Assembly: GCF_003852715.1 (NCBI RefSeq)
Contig: NZ_RIAV01000012.1
Location: forward strand, 1-64,000
Direction: 5' to 3'
Length of the DNA stretch: 64,000 nt
Source: Ectobacillus antri
Lineage (GTDB): Bacteria > Bacillota > Bacilli > Bacillales > Bacillaceae_G
In this document: positions 37,880 through 46,183 of the stretch, piece after piece
How positions within the stretch are numbered: the stretch's first letter is position 1
Layout of the letters: the number at the start of each line of letters is the position of its first letter
Position numbers and translations under genes: made by a program
Notes under the pieces: model-generated
The model's input: the letters and a program-made list of their open reading frames with translations, nothing else
What the model was told of the DNA's origin: nothing
Databases searched by the model: none

Positions 37880-38851
37880 TTATCTCTTCTTTATAAACGC
37901 TTCAATCTCCGTCACTGTTGGCAACGCACTAATTCCGCCTTTTTGCGTTGTTGTCAATGCCCCACTCGCATTCGCAAAAGCAAGCAATTCGTCGGCATAC
38001 TGCTCCACAAACTGTGTCAGATTTGTTGTCTCTACATTCTGCTCCAGCAGCTTAAACAAAAAGCCACCGATAAAAGCATCACCCGCGCCGGTCGTGTCGG
38101 CCACCTGCACCTGATAGCCCGAACCAAAGCGCTCAAACTGTTTGGTTATAACTGTCGCTCCGGCGCCTCCTTGTGTGTAGACAACAACTTCCACATCACC
38201 TCGAAACAGAGAACGCAGCGCTTCTGCCTCTTCTTCAATGCCTGTAATAAACGTAAGCTCTTCATCTGATATCTTTACAATGTGTGCAAGCGGCAAAAAT
38301 TCTAAAATCGCCGCGCGGCAAGCTTCTTCACTTTCCCAAAGCGGCAGGCGCACGTTCGGGTCAAAACTGATGATGCCTTGCTTTGCTTTTACGAGCTCAA
38401 TTGCTCGTTTATGAGCAGCTTTCATTGGCGATTCCACCAAATCAACTGAGCAAAAATGCAAATAATCTCCTGTTCCAAAGCTTTCTTCATCAAGCTCGTC
38501 CGCCTCTAAAAGCAGGTCGGCGGAAGGATTGCGGTAGAAGGTGAACTGTCTTTCGCCCTCACTACTTAATGCGACAAAAGCAAGTCCTGTGTTCGCCTTA
38601 TCTGTGCGCAAAATATGTGAGGTATCTACGCCAAGGTTTGCTACTGTTTCAATGAGAAAATCACCAAACGCATCTTTTCCGAGCTTTGTGATAAGCCTAG
38701 AGGGTGCACCGTATTTAGCAACAGCAGCTGCTACATTTGCCGGCGCGCCGCCCGGTGCTTTTTCGAAAGAGATAACATCCTTTAATGCTGTACCTTTTTC
38801 TTGTGGGATAAAATCGATTAACATTTCTCCAATTGCATGCAGTTTCTTCAT
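37880..38851 (-). CDS. scrK: Fructokinase, PfkB family
   Basis: 323 residues; I chose the ATG at 38851 because GAGGGTG is seven bases upstream. PfkB signatures: PGGAPANVAAAVAKYGAPS at the N-terminus and DTTGAGDAFIGGFLFK with the catalytic Asp. Phosphorylates fructose released from sucrose-6-phosphate by ScrB. It starts 10 bp after the scrB stop, last gene of the sucrose operon. Confidence 0.92.
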   Translation of the reverse strand: MKKLHAIGEMLIDFIPQEKGTALKDVISFEKAPGGAPANVAAAVAKYGAPSRLITKLGKDAFGDFLIETVANLGVDTSHILRTDKANTGLAFVALSSEGERQFTFYRNPSADLLLEADELDEESFGTGDYLHFCSVDLVESPMKAAHKRAIELVKAKQGIISFDPNVRLPLWESEEACRAAILEFLPLAHIVKISDEELTFITGIEEEAEALRSLFRGDVEVVVYTQGGAGATVITKQFERFGSGYQVQVADTTGAGDAFIGGFLFKLLEQNVETTNLTQFVEQYADELLAFANASGALTTTQKGGISALPTVTEIEAFIKKR

Positions 38852-38861
38852 CATATCACCC

Positions 38862-40343
38862 TCATATTGAAATGCCATCTTTCATCGTATATTTTGTAAA
38901 TGTGTATGCGACTGTACCGTTGCTAAATACATTGATGCCTTTTGAATCTTCCTTAGGAAACACGCGTGTCGTGAAAACAACTTCTCCATTATTAATGAAG
39001 ATTTCGGCAATGCTGCGGTCGACAAAGATGTGTACCTTTACATCGCCGGAAAGGTTGATTGCTTCACTTCTTACAAAGCCGTATTCACCGCCAAAGGCAT
39101 TTTCAAATTGCTCACGGTTTACGGTGACAACCTGGGCGTCTTTCTCGAACGTCAAAACAAGGCGCTCTTCCTCTGAGGCAAACAGCTCAACGCCAAACTT
39201 TGTGGCATCAGCAGGCTTGAAATGAAGCTCAAGTTCATAAGATGTATCTTCATTCGCAACTGCTTCATAACCCTGCACCTCACCTTGACCGGAAATAAGT
39301 TGTCCGCGCAGCAACGCCATTTGCTTTGCTGGTTTCTGCAGAAACTTGCCGTTTTCAATGCTTAACTCACGCGGTATGCTTAAGCAATGCGCCCAGCCTT
39401 CCTGATCTGTCGGGTACGCCACCTCTCCGCTGCCTGCCCAGGCAAACAACATACGTTTGCCGTTCTCATCTTCAAACGTTTGCGGTGCATAAAAATCAAA
39501 GCCTTTGTCCAATTCTTGATAAAACTCCACTTCAAATTGCAGCTGTTTTACATTAAGTGAGCCCACCGCTACTACAACATTGTATACATTATGATACGAA
39601 TGACCAGAAGGGGCAATGCCCTGCGGTGAGAAAATAAATACATCTTTACCATCGAGCTCAAAATAATCCGGACACTCCCACATATAGCCCTGCAGATCGA
39701 TAGCCACATCCAGCTCACCTTTAAACGTCCAGTTCAGTGCATCAGATGATTCATACACCACAATTGCACCTGTTAAGTCCTCTCGCTGCGCACCTAAAAG
39801 CATATAATATGTGTCGTCCTTACGAAATACCTTCGGATCGCGAACATGACCGGTATAGCCCTTTGGTGTACCAGCTACAACCGGATTGTGTTCGTATTTT
39901 GTAATATGGCCGCTTTCTTCCATAATGGCTAAGCACTGATTAGCAGACCGTTCGACCGGTCCGTATTTAAGGTTGCCTGTATAATATAAATACAGCTTGC
40001 CGTCCACTTCAATAGAAGCACCGGAGTATGCACCATGTGATTCATAATCCTCAATAGGCACAAGTGCAACTGGCATGCGCTCCCAGTTCACAAGATCCTT
40101 CGATTTCACATGCGCCCAGTGCTTCATACCGTGCATCGCATCGAACGGATACCACTGATAAAATACATGATACTCTCCTTTATAAAACGCCAAGCCATTC
40201 GGATCGTTCATCAACCCAAATTGCGGATGGATATGAAAGCGCGGCTTCCATATAGAGTGAAGTGACTTTTCTCTAAGTGCCTCCAGCTCTCCTTTACCAG
40301 CTTCTAAAATCGTTCTGTACTTTGGCTCTCTATATCGATTCAT
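38862..40343 (-). CDS. scrB: Sucrose-6-phosphate hydrolase, GH32
   Basis: 493 residues; start at ATG 40343, eight bases after AAAGGG (a GTG six bases before it is too close). Five-bladed propeller motifs: HPQFGLMNDPNGLAF (nucleophile Asp), GHVRDPKVF, MWECPDYFEL (acid/base Glu), plus a C-terminal beta-sandwich. Cytosolic, no signal peptide. Splits sucrose-6-phosphate from the PTS into glucose-6-phosphate and fructose. It could also act on raffinose-derived sucrose. Confidence 0.94.
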   Translation of the reverse strand: MNRYREPKYRTILEAGKGELEALREKSLHSIWKPRFHIHPQFGLMNDPNGLAFYKGEYHVFYQWYPFDAMHGMKHWAHVKSKDLVNWERMPVALVPIEDYESHGAYSGASIEVDGKLYLYYTGNLKYGPVERSANQCLAIMEESGHITKYEHNPVVAGTPKGYTGHVRDPKVFRKDDTYYMLLGAQREDLTGAIVVYESSDALNWTFKGELDVAIDLQGYMWECPDYFELDGKDVFIFSPQGIAPSGHSYHNVYNVVVAVGSLNVKQLQFEVEFYQELDKGFDFYAPQTFEDENGKRMLFAWAGSGEVAYPTDQEGWAHCLSIPRELSIENGKFLQKPAKQMALLRGQLISGQGEVQGYEAVANEDTSYELELHFKPADATKFGVELFASEEERLVLTFEKDAQVVTVNREQFENAFGGEYGFVRSEAINLSGDVKVHIFVDRSIAEIFINNGEVVFTTRVFPKEDSKGINVFSNGTVAYTFTKYTMKDGISI

Positions 40344-40403
40344 ATGCACGTCCCTTTCTACTGTTGTAACGTAAGAAGAGAGGAATTTCTTCCTCTCAAT
40401 CTA

Positions 40404-41837
40404 TTATTCAAAGTTTATTTTTTTCATTTTGGAATACAGCAATGTCAAAATAAAGCCTACTGCTAACGCAAGTACGTTTGCGATCACATACTGCAAGTGT
40501 CCGCCACCATTTGTGGAGACAATTGCAAAGCCGGGAATTGCCGTTGCGCCAAAACCAATCGCTTTTACTTTTGTAAAGTACACATATGCACCGCCAATCG
40601 CACCCGCGATACATCCCATAATAAGTGGGAATTTATACTTAATATTCACACCGAACAGTGCCGGCTCTGAAATACCAAAGAAGGTAGACCCGAATGCGGA
40701 TAAACCGATTTGACGCACTTTTTCTTGCTTCCAATGTGCAAGCGTAAAGCCGAATACAGCGCCCGCCTGTCCCATCAATGCAACCGACATAAGCGGCATT
40801 AAAAAGTTTTGACCTGTGTTGGCGATTAACTGCGCTTCTACTGCCCCAAGTACATGATGCAGACCAGTAATTACTAGAACCTGCTGTAATCCAGCGAATA
40901 GCATGAAGCCAACTGCACCAAAGTTTGTTACAGACCACATTAAGCCGGATGTAATGGTGTCAGCTAAGAAACGTCCGAACGGACCAACGATAGTAAATAA
41001 CAATAGTCCAGAAATAACAACTGTCGCAAGCGGCGCAACGAATAATTTGATTATATCAGGTACTTTACGGTTAAAAAATTGGTCAAGCTTTGCAACAACA
41101 GCTCCCATCATTAAAGCAATAATAATGCCACCTTGAAAACCAACAAGTTCCACTTTTAAACCAAACAAATTGATTATTTCAGGCTTCACCTTTCCGCTTC
41201 CCACATCAAATGCATTACCAAGGTCGGGATGCAGCATAATGGCACCCATCACAAGGCCGAGAACCGGGTTACCACCAAAGCGCTTCGTTGCCGAATATAC
41301 AACAAGCAGCGGTAAGATAGTGAAAATCCCTGTCGACATAATTTGAATAAAACGGTTCAATCCAGCAATCGCAGGATACATTTCTACAACGGATTGCTCA
41401 CCGAAAATTCCTTTTTGTCCAAGCAATCCCGTGATACCCATCAATAAAGCTGCGGCCAGTAGACCTGGAATAATTTGTACAAACACGTCTGATAGCGCTT
41501 TAATACCACGTTGAAAAGCATTCTGTTTTTGTGCTGATTGCGCTTTCACATCACTTAGTGACATATCCTGAATACCAGCTTCTACACGGAACGCTGCATA
41601 TACATCGTTTACAGTTCCTGCACCAAAGATTACCTGGAGCTGATCACCAGCAAGAAAAGCACCTTTTGCGTAGTCTAGCTTTTCTATTTCCTTTAGATTC
41701 ATCAAATCATTGTCATGCAGTACAATTCTCAAGCGCGTCGCACAATGTGCGGCACCTTGGATGTTTTCTTTACCGCCGATTAGTTCAATCAGATTTTTTG
41801 CTACTGCTTGATACGTAGCCTGTTTATTTGCAGCCAT
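40404..41837 (-). CDS. scrA: Sucrose-type PTS enzyme EIIBC
   Basis: 477 residues; AGGAGGATCTAAG before ATG. EIIB domain at residues 1-90 with phospho-Cys in GAAHCATRLRIVLHD, then the ten-helix EIIC domain (about 110-470). No EIIA domain, so a separate IIA-Glc-like protein must deliver phosphate. Imports and phosphorylates sucrose. Four LacI-type operators precede the gene, and the repressor gene lies just upstream on the same strand. Confidence 0.93.
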   Translation of the reverse strand: MAANKQATYQAVAKNLIELIGGKENIQGAAHCATRLRIVLHDNDLMNLKEIEKLDYAKGAFLAGDQLQVIFGAGTVNDVYAAFRVEAGIQDMSLSDVKAQSAQKQNAFQRGIKALSDVFVQIIPGLLAAALLMGITGLLGQKGIFGEQSVVEMYPAIAGLNRFIQIMSTGIFTILPLLVVYSATKRFGGNPVLGLVMGAIMLHPDLGNAFDVGSGKVKPEIINLFGLKVELVGFQGGIIIALMMGAVVAKLDQFFNRKVPDIIKLFVAPLATVVISGLLLFTIVGPFGRFLADTITSGLMWSVTNFGAVGFMLFAGLQQVLVITGLHHVLGAVEAQLIANTGQNFLMPLMSVALMGQAGAVFGFTLAHWKQEKVRQIGLSAFGSTFFGISEPALFGVNIKYKFPLIMGCIAGAIGGAYVYFTKVKAIGFGATAIPGFAIVSTNGGGHLQYVIANVLALAVGFILTLLYSKMKKINFE

Positions 41838-41869
41838 CTTAGATCCTCCTTACGTTTGCTTCCCAAAAA

Positions 41870-41881
41870 GGAAACGGTTCC
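41870..41881. promoter_or_regulatory. ScrR-type operator O4
   Basis: GGAAACGGTTCC, close to the scrA ribosome binding site. One mismatch to the symmetric operator; a roadblock position downstream of the promoter. Confidence 0.65.
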
Positions 41882-41971
41882 ATGAATATATACACTAACT
41901 TACCATCTTTTTATTTTGAACCTGTGCCTCTTTCGGCAGTCGTATAGGCGCCATATAGAAATCAACCGAAC

Positions 41972-41983
41972 GGAACCGGTTCC
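41972..41983. promoter_or_regulatory. ScrR-type operator O3
   Basis: GGAACCGGTTCC, a perfect palindrome typical for LacI/ScrR-family binding. Confidence 0.8.
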
Positions 41984-42007
41984 AAAAACGGATAAAAAAT
42001 TTCCTCT

Positions 42008-42019
42008 GAAACCGGTTTA
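42008..42019. promoter_or_regulatory. ScrR-type operator O2
   Basis: GAAACCGGTTTA, 36 bp from O3; one terminal mismatch. Confidence 0.75.
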
Positions 42020-42035
42020 CTGTTTCTATACTAGT

Positions 42036-42047
42036 GGAACCGGTTTC
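42036..42047. promoter_or_regulatory. ScrR-type operator O1
   Basis: GGAACCGGTTTC, 28 bp from O2 and eight bases after the scrR stop codon. The promoter of scrA presumably lies among O1-O3. Confidence 0.75.
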
Positions 42048-42054
42048 AAGAAGA

Positions 42055-43053
42055 TTATATGAGATATCCTATTTTGTTGTCAACACTTTCTCTCTGGATA
42101 AATGTATGCGGCGAAATGGTTACGAACGGTACCTGCTCCCCGTGAATGAGCTTAACAATATTTTGCGCCGCTAATCTGCCGGCATCTTTATAGTAAAATT
42201 TCACTGTCGACAAGCTTGGATGAATCACCTCGGTTATATCATAGCCGCCAAAACCTGTGATAGATAAGTCGGTAGGGATACGCAGACCATTGACATACGC
42301 TGCCTTCATAACACCAAGGGCAATATTGTCGGTCGCACAGACGATAATAGATGGCCGAAACTCTTGCATAATCCGCATCGCTTCCACCTGAGCATCCTCC
42401 ATTTTAAAGCTTGTCTCATAATAGCGTACTTCACAATCCTCTCGCTCACCAATGGCACGACGAAAGCCTTCCTTCCTTTTTACACCTACAGCAATATCCG
42501 TTTCTGTAACACCTAAAAACGCAATTTTTCGGTGCCCCATTTCTAGCACATGCTTGCCGAGCTCATACGCTGCTTCTTCGTCATTATGAATCACACTGTA
42601 GACACCTTCATATTGCTGTCCGACAAGAAAAACAGGCAGTTGTACCTCTTGAAACGCTTCTAAATGTGCCGGGGTAACCTGCGCTGCCAGTAAAATAATG
42701 CCGGCTACCTTCTGTCTTTTTAAGCTGTATATATTTTCAATCTCGCGCGTTACATCCTGACTCGTATTTGCAATCAACATCTGAAAGTTTAGCTCTTTCA
42801 GATGTTCATCAATCCCAATTAATGTTTGCGAAGTTGCAAATGAATCAAGTCGTGGAATAATTGTACCAATTATATTTGGCTTTTTCGCCTTCAAGCTTTG
42901 CGCAAAGGTGTTGGGAATATAACCTGTCTCGTTAATCACCTGTTCAATCTTTCGCTTCGTCGCCTCACTCACCGACCCACCATTTAAATAACGTGACACC
43001 GTGCTTTTTGCTACACCCGCCATTTTGGCGATATCTAAAATAGTATTGCTCAT
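42055..43053 (-). CDS. scrR: LacI-family sucrose operon repressor
   Basis: 332 residues; ATG at 43053 after GGAGATGATACA. LacI headpiece ILDIAKMAGVAKSTVSRYLN at the very N-terminus, hinge YIPNTFAQSLKAKKPNIIG, then a periplasmic-binding-like sugar sensor. Placement directly before scrA-scrB-scrK and the palindromes in the scrA control region identify it as ScrR-like; it likely senses fructose or sucrose-6-phosphate. Confidence 0.9.
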   Translation of the reverse strand: MSNTILDIAKMAGVAKSTVSRYLNGGSVSEATKRKIEQVINETGYIPNTFAQSLKAKKPNIIGTIIPRLDSFATSQTLIGIDEHLKELNFQMLIANTSQDVTREIENIYSLKRQKVAGIILLAAQVTPAHLEAFQEVQLPVFLVGQQYEGVYSVIHNDEEAAYELGKHVLEMGHRKIAFLGVTETDIAVGVKRKEGFRRAIGEREDCEVRYYETSFKMEDAQVEAMRIMQEFRPSIIVCATDNIALGVMKAAYVNGLRIPTDLSITGFGGYDITEVIHPSLSTVKFYYKDAGRLAAQNIVKLIHGEQVPFVTISPHTFIQRESVDNKIGYLI

Positions 43054-43343
43054 TGTATCATCTCCATTGCCTACGCCTTTACCTCTAGTTTTCCTGATTA
43101 TAACATACGACAACCCGTCTTTTTCCATAAAAAATACGGGTTGTTGGTTTAGAAACTTTATTTTCCTGTCGTTTTATCTGATTTTGTAACCCAAAGTATG
43201 CTTTTTCTCCATCTCAGCCAATGATGTCTTTCCATCACACACCGCACTTTTTTGAATATTTTATGAACATTACACTCTATAAGTACCCAGAAAATTTACT
43301 ACACAAAAATTAAATATGAGTGTACACATATGTAGATCTACAA

Positions 43344-43371
43344 CAAAAAACCCCTCCATATAGGAAGGGGA
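43344..43371 (-). terminator. Intrinsic terminator downstream of the cupin gene
   Basis: Minus strand CCCCTTCC-tata-TGGAGGGG followed by TTTTTTG. Confidence 0.85.
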
Positions 43372-43382
43372 ACAAGCTTGTT

Positions 43383-43505
43383 TTAGCGGAATTTACCTTT
43401 AATATCCAAAATGTATTTAATCATGATAGCAATTCCACTAATAAAATATGATTAGAATCCAACCCGTAGGATCGATTGCAATTAAATTTCCTAACAAATA
43501 AAATA
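43383..43505 (-). pseudogene. Frameshifted remnant of a small hydrophobic protein
   Basis: Minus strand reads SLFYLLGNLIAIDPTGWILI to a stop, and the neighbouring frame continues smoothly with FISGIAIMIKYILDIKGKFR and a stop at 43383. Joined, this is a plausible 40-residue two-helix membrane protein lacking a start codon. It begins within 15 bp of the cupin stop. I do not know the family. Confidence 0.45.
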
Positions 43506-43518
43506 AGCTTTTTGGGCC

Positions 43519-44001
43519 TTATTCAGCCGCCATAGCATCGGCCTTTGTCACATGCACAGTACCATATGGATGCTGCGGAGGTGCGTAGATTGAGTACAGC
43601 TTCATTGGAATATTGCCTGTATTAATGACATTGTGCCAAGTTCCAGCCGGTATCATCATTGCATAATCATCCGACACCATAGCTTGCAAATCTACTTTTT
43701 CCTTCGTTTTGCCCATTTGGACAACACCCTGTCCTTGCTCAACGCGCAAAAATTGATCGAGCTTCGGATGAATCTCTAACCCAATATCTTCGCCAACATT
43801 AAGGCTCATTAGCGTTACCTGCAGATTCTTCCCCGTCCATAAAGCAGTACGATACGTATTGTTTTGCTTTGTTGCTGCGTTGATATCAACAACAAACGGC
43901 TGCGGACCGTAATCCTTTAATTCAATCGCGCGCATATTAAAATACGGACCAGCAGCATGTCTTGCGTAATACGCTGGATATACATAAGGCGCATAATACA
44001 T
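43519..44001 (-). CDS. Cupin-domain protein with tyrosine-rich N-terminus
   Basis: 160 residues from ATG at 44001 (AAAGGGTGG upstream). The first 20 residues, MYYAPYVYPAYYARHAAGPY, are Tyr/Pro/Ala-rich, as in some spore-coat proteins. A single cupin barrel follows: GLEIHPKLDQFLRVEQGQG (motif 1 with His) and PAGTWHNVINTG (motif 2 His). Metal-binding residues look intact. A spore-associated role is inferred only from the N-terminus; an isomerase or oxygenase cannot be excluded. Confidence 0.75.
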   Translation of the reverse strand: MYYAPYVYPAYYARHAAGPYFNMRAIELKDYGPQPFVVDINAATKQNNTYRTALWTGKNLQVTLMSLNVGEDIGLEIHPKLDQFLRVEQGQGVVQMGKTKEKVDLQAMVSDDYAMMIPAGTWHNVINTGNIPMKLYSIYAPPQHPYGTVHVTKADAMAAE

Positions 44002-44298
44002 GGATACCACCCTTTCATGTAGTTATCACATTATGCTATGCATGGTGGTTTTAAATTGTGCCTAGCGTTTCAGACAACCATCAAACAGACTAAATATTTT
44101 TAATAGTTTTATTTTATTAAACACTATTGAATAAATATACAAAAACACCTATTATTATGTTCTGTTAGATTATATTTCTATTAAGTTTAATTTCATGTTT
44201 TGTTAGCAGAAAACATGACACAGCTCAATCGCATTTGGAGCTAACGCTTAAGACTGTAAAGTCCTCATATCTATATAACATAAAGGAGAATATACATC

Positions 44299-45699
44299 AT
44301 GACAGCTATAGATAAAAAGAAGCTCGGTGTGTTAGGTCTATGCTTAATTAGTGTAAACACCATTATGGGCTTAAAAAACATTCCGTTTGCGGCTACGATT
44401 GGACCGTCAGCTATGGTATTTTGGGTTATTGCTGCGCTATTGTACTTTATTCCAATTAGCTTAATCGTCGCAGAACTGTCGACAACCTATCCTGATCAAG
44501 GCGGCGTTACCGCATGGGTAAACCGGGCATTTGGTGAAAAAGCAAGCTTTTTATGCGGCTGGTTTTACTGGGTTGCCAATTTTACTTATTATCCGTCTCT
44601 TATGCTTGGTATCATTATTAACATCGCTTATGCGACCAACTATCAGGAACTTACCGATAACACTTGGCTAACTACCCTGATTGCGATTATCATTTTCTGG
44701 ACTATCACGCTACTTACATTACGCGGTACACAAATGAGTGGAAGGCTTGCCGCAATCGGAGCGCCGCTTGGCGTAGCGATACCGGCCATTCTTATTTTCG
44801 GCTTTGGCTTAGCAAGTATGTTTACTGGACATGAATCCGCGACCAAGTTCACAGCACAGTCCATTATGCCAAATACAATTTCACTCGATACCGTTATGTT
44901 TGTGTCGACATTGATGTTTGCCTTTTCTGGAATGGAAATGCTGGGTACAATCGCAAGGGACGTAAAGAACCCGCAAAAAACATTTCCAAAAGCAATCTGG
45001 ATTTCCTCCGCCATCATCGGCGGCGCTTATATAATTGGCACAGTTGCCTTTCAATTTGTCATCAACGTCAAACCAAATCAAACGGCAACCGCTCTGTACG
45101 ACTTTGCGGACAAAATGACTGCGCAGTTCCATCTGCCGTTCAACCTGTCGCAGCTGCTTGGCATCTGTTTTGTAATTGCCACTTTAGGTGCTTTATCATT
45201 TTTAATTCTAAATCCAAGCGTTGTTTTCTATGAGAGCGGCAGACATATTTTGCCGCAAACACTCACCAAAACAAACAAAGCCAACATGCCTGCCAACATG
45301 ATTCTTTGGCAAGCTGTAGGCGTATCTTTTATCTTATTGTGTTCTGGTTTTGTGCCAACTCTATCAGAAGCACTGAACATGCTTATTTTCATGGCAACAC
45401 TAGCTTTCTTTATTCCGTATGTCTTTTTAATTTGTGCGTATGTGAAGCTAAGAAAAACTGACAAGCAAGCTGTAAGACCGTTCAAAGTGAAACACAACAA
45501 GCTTGCTTACCTTGTTGCGAGTATCGGACTGTTTTCTGTAATTGGGACCATCGTACTAACATTGATTCCTTCACCAGGGACAACTATCGCAGAATATGCG
45601 CCGCTCGTAATCGGACCTGTCGTATTCGCTGCACTTGGCTTTTGGTTTTACCGATTGGGATCAAAGGAAAAAGAAACACCTATGAAGAATGTGAGTTAA
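44299..45699 (+). CDS. APC-family amino-acid permease
   Basis: 466 residues, about 12 membrane helices; AAAGGAG before ATG. The first helix has the APC motif GLCLISVNTIMGLKNIPFAA, and helix 6 contains MFAFSGMEMLGTIARDVKNP, typical of glutamate:GABA-antiporter-like transporters. A short positively charged tail ends the protein. Single gene; R2 and R1 repeats follow its stop within 15 bp. Substrate unknown. Confidence 0.88.
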   Translation: MTAIDKKKLGVLGLCLISVNTIMGLKNIPFAATIGPSAMVFWVIAALLYFIPISLIVAELSTTYPDQGGVTAWVNRAFGEKASFLCGWFYWVANFTYYPSLMLGIIINIAYATNYQELTDNTWLTTLIAIIIFWTITLLTLRGTQMSGRLAAIGAPLGVAIPAILIFGFGLASMFTGHESATKFTAQSIMPNTISLDTVMFVSTLMFAFSGMEMLGTIARDVKNPQKTFPKAIWISSAIIGGAYIIGTVAFQFVINVKPNQTATALYDFADKMTAQFHLPFNLSQLLGICFVIATLGALSFLILNPSVVFYESGRHILPQTLTKTNKANMPANMILWQAVGVSFILLCSGFVPTLSEALNMLIFMATLAFFIPYVFLICAYVKLRKTDKQAVRPFKVKHNKLAYLVASIGLFSVIGTIVLTLIPSPGTTIAEYAPLVIGPVVFAALGFWFYRLGSKEKETPMKNVS

Positions 45700-45713
45700 T
45701 TTTTTAGACAGAA

Positions 45714-45875
45714 AGAGGCTGAGACAAAAGGTTTTCAGCCAAAGAAAAATCCGAACTATTAGTCGGAATTCTCTACACAGAATTCGATTTAGTTCGGATT
45801 TTTCCTTTATGAGTGTTACTTTATTCTGTATTCTTTCAGCTTAGAGTTATATGATTCAGTTATGTCCTGGCCTCT
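45714..45875 (+). repeat. R2 interspersed element, copy 2 (162 bp)
   Basis: Same ends (AGAGGCTGAGA ... TCCTGGCCTCT) and nearly the same interior as 17756-17917, equal in length. Confidence 0.85.
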
Positions 45876-45879
45876 TATT

Positions 45880-46071
45880 TCTATATAAGTCTACATGGTC
45901 TTTTTCGACATAGAAACAGCAAGAAAATCACAGCTCCAGACCCCCTCGCTACGTGTGTCTGTTCTTACTTGACATGTGTATCTCTTGGTCCCTGACCGCA
46001 ACCACATATTGTCCGTTCTTATTTCTCATTCAAAAAAAGAATGTTACTTTTTCTAGTTGTACTTATATAGA
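45880..46071 (+). repeat. R1 MITE-like element, copy 3 (192 bp, best termini)
   Basis: Bounded by TCTATATAAGT (45880-45890) and ACTTATATAGA (46061-46071), a perfect 11-bp terminal inverted repeat. Interior blocks cttacttgacatgtgtatct and ccctgaccgcaaccacat align with copies 1 and 2. It starts five bases after R2 copy 2 ends. No coding capacity. Confidence 0.85.
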
Positions 46072-46121
46072 TAAATTTGCGCAACTGTTGCCGTAGACCA
46101 AATAAACAGATATGTATTTGC

Positions 46122-46159
46122 AAAAAGTATGCATCCACAAGGGGTAACATACTTTTTTT
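46122..46159 (+). terminator. Terminator in the leader of the LTA-synthase-like gene
   Basis: AAAAAGTATG...CATACTTTTTTT hairpin with U-tract 25 bp before the start codon. No gene end lies near upstream on this strand, so it may be an attenuator or a relic. Confidence 0.6.
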
Positions 46160-46183
46160 GGGGGATACTAAGAGATAACATTA

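Larger units (their letters stand above)
43054..43518. other. Intergenic region between scrR and the cupin gene
   Basis: 465 bp without an intact gene. It holds the scrR upstream region, the cupin terminator (43344-43371) and a probable remnant of a small membrane protein (43383-43505). No clear sigma-A promoter for scrR stood out. Confidence 0.6.

Noticed and set aside
37784-38269. 161-codon plus-strand frame
   Set aside because: Antisense to scrK and part of array C; codon pattern is that of a shadow frame.
41838-42054. Antiterminator (RAT-type) control of the sucrose PTS
   Set aside because: No RAT-terminator structure and no antiterminator gene; LacI-type operators and an adjacent LacI repressor account for regulation.
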